From CACIIZ01 sp045565285 (GTDB taxonomy: Bacteria > Pseudomonadota > Alphaproteobacteria > Rhodobacterales > Rhodobacteraceae): a DNA stretch of 64,000 bases. Positions 63,526-64,000 of the stretch are shown here, in pieces (the first letter of the stretch is position 1; each line of letters begins with the position of its first letter). The stretch is taken from assembly GCA_045565285.1 (NCBI GenBank), contig JBJLFR010000007.1, positions 68,461 to 132,460 on the forward strand, read 5' to 3'. The notes under the pieces are model-generated. The model had not been told where the DNA came from, made no database searches, and was given only the letters and a program-made list of their open reading frames with translations. Position numbers and translations under genes: made by a program.

Positions 63526-63573
63526 TTTTGATTGGGAAGGTAAACATCTCTAATCTTCGAGTAAATATCAGAA

Positions 63574-63612
63574 AGGAGTCCTAATACGAAAGGGAGTTAT
63601 ATTAGGACTTCT
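63574..63612. repeat. Strong 13-bp hairpin
   Basis: AGGAGTCCTAATA (63574-63586) pairs with TATTAGGACTTCT (63600-63612) with a single wobble and a 13-base loop. It hides an AAAGGAG sequence. No U-run follows, so it is not a typical terminator. A second stem, ATAATTATTT/AAATAATTAT (63625-63634 with 63642-63651), encloses a GGAGG in its loop but no convincing gene follows. Confidence 0.6.
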
Positions 63613-63658
63613 GTTTAAGCAAATATAATTATTTATGGAGGAAATAATTATAATCACT

Positions 63659-64000
63659 TTTAATAACATTAAAAATTATCTTGGTTGACTTTAACGTTAG
63701 GTAAGATAGAAAAAACCTTAGGTAACCTTTGAATATTGATTAAAAAATATCAAATTTTATCGAATTTGTCACAATTTTAATCATTTCTTAATTTATATAT
63801 TTATTTCTAAGCTAACCTATTAATCAAACCCTAAACATATACCTAAAAAACTCAATTCATAGTAATTGAAATAAAAGTCCGACAGTCGGACATTATTGAA
63901 ACGTCACAAGACATATCAGTAGGTTCTGCCACAGAGCAGAACAGTAATAAGTGTCCAACATCGGACAGCTATCTAAAACCACCTTTTCATTTATATAATA
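63659..64000. other. Non-coding end of the window
   Basis: No open frame with a ribosome binding site is visible in the last 340 bases. The stretch is AT-rich except for the palindromes at 63877-63967. It may be the upstream control region of a gene that lies beyond the window. Confidence 0.5.
63877..63967. promoter_or_regulatory. Operator-like palindromes
   Basis: GTCCGACAGTCGGAC at 63877-63891 is a perfect 7-bp inverted repeat around one base. TGTCCAACATCGGACA at 63952-63967 is a looser version sharing GTCC and TCGGACA. Between them GTTCTGC (63923-63929) and GCAGAAC (63936-63942) form a third stem. Two similar dyads about 75 bp apart suggest a dimeric repressor or activator site. The regulator and target are not in view. 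Confidence 0.5.

Noticed and set aside
63105..63584. Open frame of 159 codons on the plus strand
   Set aside because: It runs straight through the complement of tRNA-Gln and through both iteron blocks; its protein reflects these non-coding elements and it lacks a ribosome binding site.
63635..63688. 17-codon frame starting inside a hairpin loop with GGAGG
   Set aside because: No ribosome binding site ahead of its ATG and no gene downstream for which it could be a leader.

Overview
The window comes from a very AT-rich, compact bacterial chromosome. The gene content points to a free-living, probably marine, alphaproteobacterium: a class I lysyl-tRNA synthetase, an NDUFS4-type complex I accessory subunit next to tRNA-Arg and uvrB, a complete pyruvate carboxylase, the mreBCD-mrdA-rodA cluster, and short intergenic spaces. 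I cannot assign a genus from the sequence alone. Nearly all of the first 62 kb is ordinary core or metabolic genome. The last 2 kb is different: mostly non-coding, rich in repeats and hairpins, and centred on a tRNA-Gln.

Layout. 1-2.6 kb: start of a CcdA/SoxV-like gene, divergent from a SoxS-like thioredoxin, then a small helical protein, a nitroreductase and an exported ankyrin protein. 2.7-6.1 kb: a TPP riboswitch followed by the overlapping thiamine ABC transporter genes thiB-thiP-thiQ. 6.1-11.6 kb: membrane aspartic protease, threonine/serine dehydratase, a decayed SDR pseudogene, a cyclic-nucleotide-binding (CNB) protein, an AbgB-like amidohydrolase and mtgA. 11.8-17.7 kb: an MBL hydrolase/CNB pair, hemG, a small heat-shock gene with a probable ROSE RNA thermometer, nrtS with a class III cyclase, a methyltransferase and an SDR lacking the usual tyrosine. 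17.7-29.1 kb: pyruvate carboxylase, uvrD, a SulP transporter, and hisB-hisH-hisA-hisF-hisE with a DUF2147 gene set antisense between hisH and hisA. 29.2-38 kb: periplasmic glutathione peroxidase, a 27-residue lipoprotein, a valine/isobutyrate degradation operon, a methyltransferase, a class III aminotransferase and a Ca2+/Na+ exchanger. 38.3-49.5 kb: a stand-alone ClpX-type zinc finger, tRNA-Arg, NDUFS4-like gene, uvrB, lysK, terB-like gene, nadD, ettA, gltX and nadE. 49.7-60.8 kb: a 19-repeat MORN protein, leuA, the rod-shape cluster, ghrA-like gene and nhaA. 60.8-64 kb: hairpin-rich spacer, a DUF2256 mini-protein, an ICMT-like membrane methyltransferase, an exported hypothetical protein, and a tRNA-Gln framed by inverted repeats with 9-bp iterons.

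The genes suggest a heterotroph that imports thiamine under TPP control, makes its own histidine and leucine precursors, oxidises valine through methylmalonate semialdehyde, and manages ions with NhaA, CaCA, SulP and NrtS transporters. A local group of two CNB-only proteins, an MBL hydrolase and a class III cyclase may form a cAMP signalling set.

The items I would look at first are the symmetric inverted-repeat/iteron structure around tRNA-Gln, rodA with no standard start codon for its conserved N-terminus, the ROSE-like thermometer, and the possible cAMP gene group.
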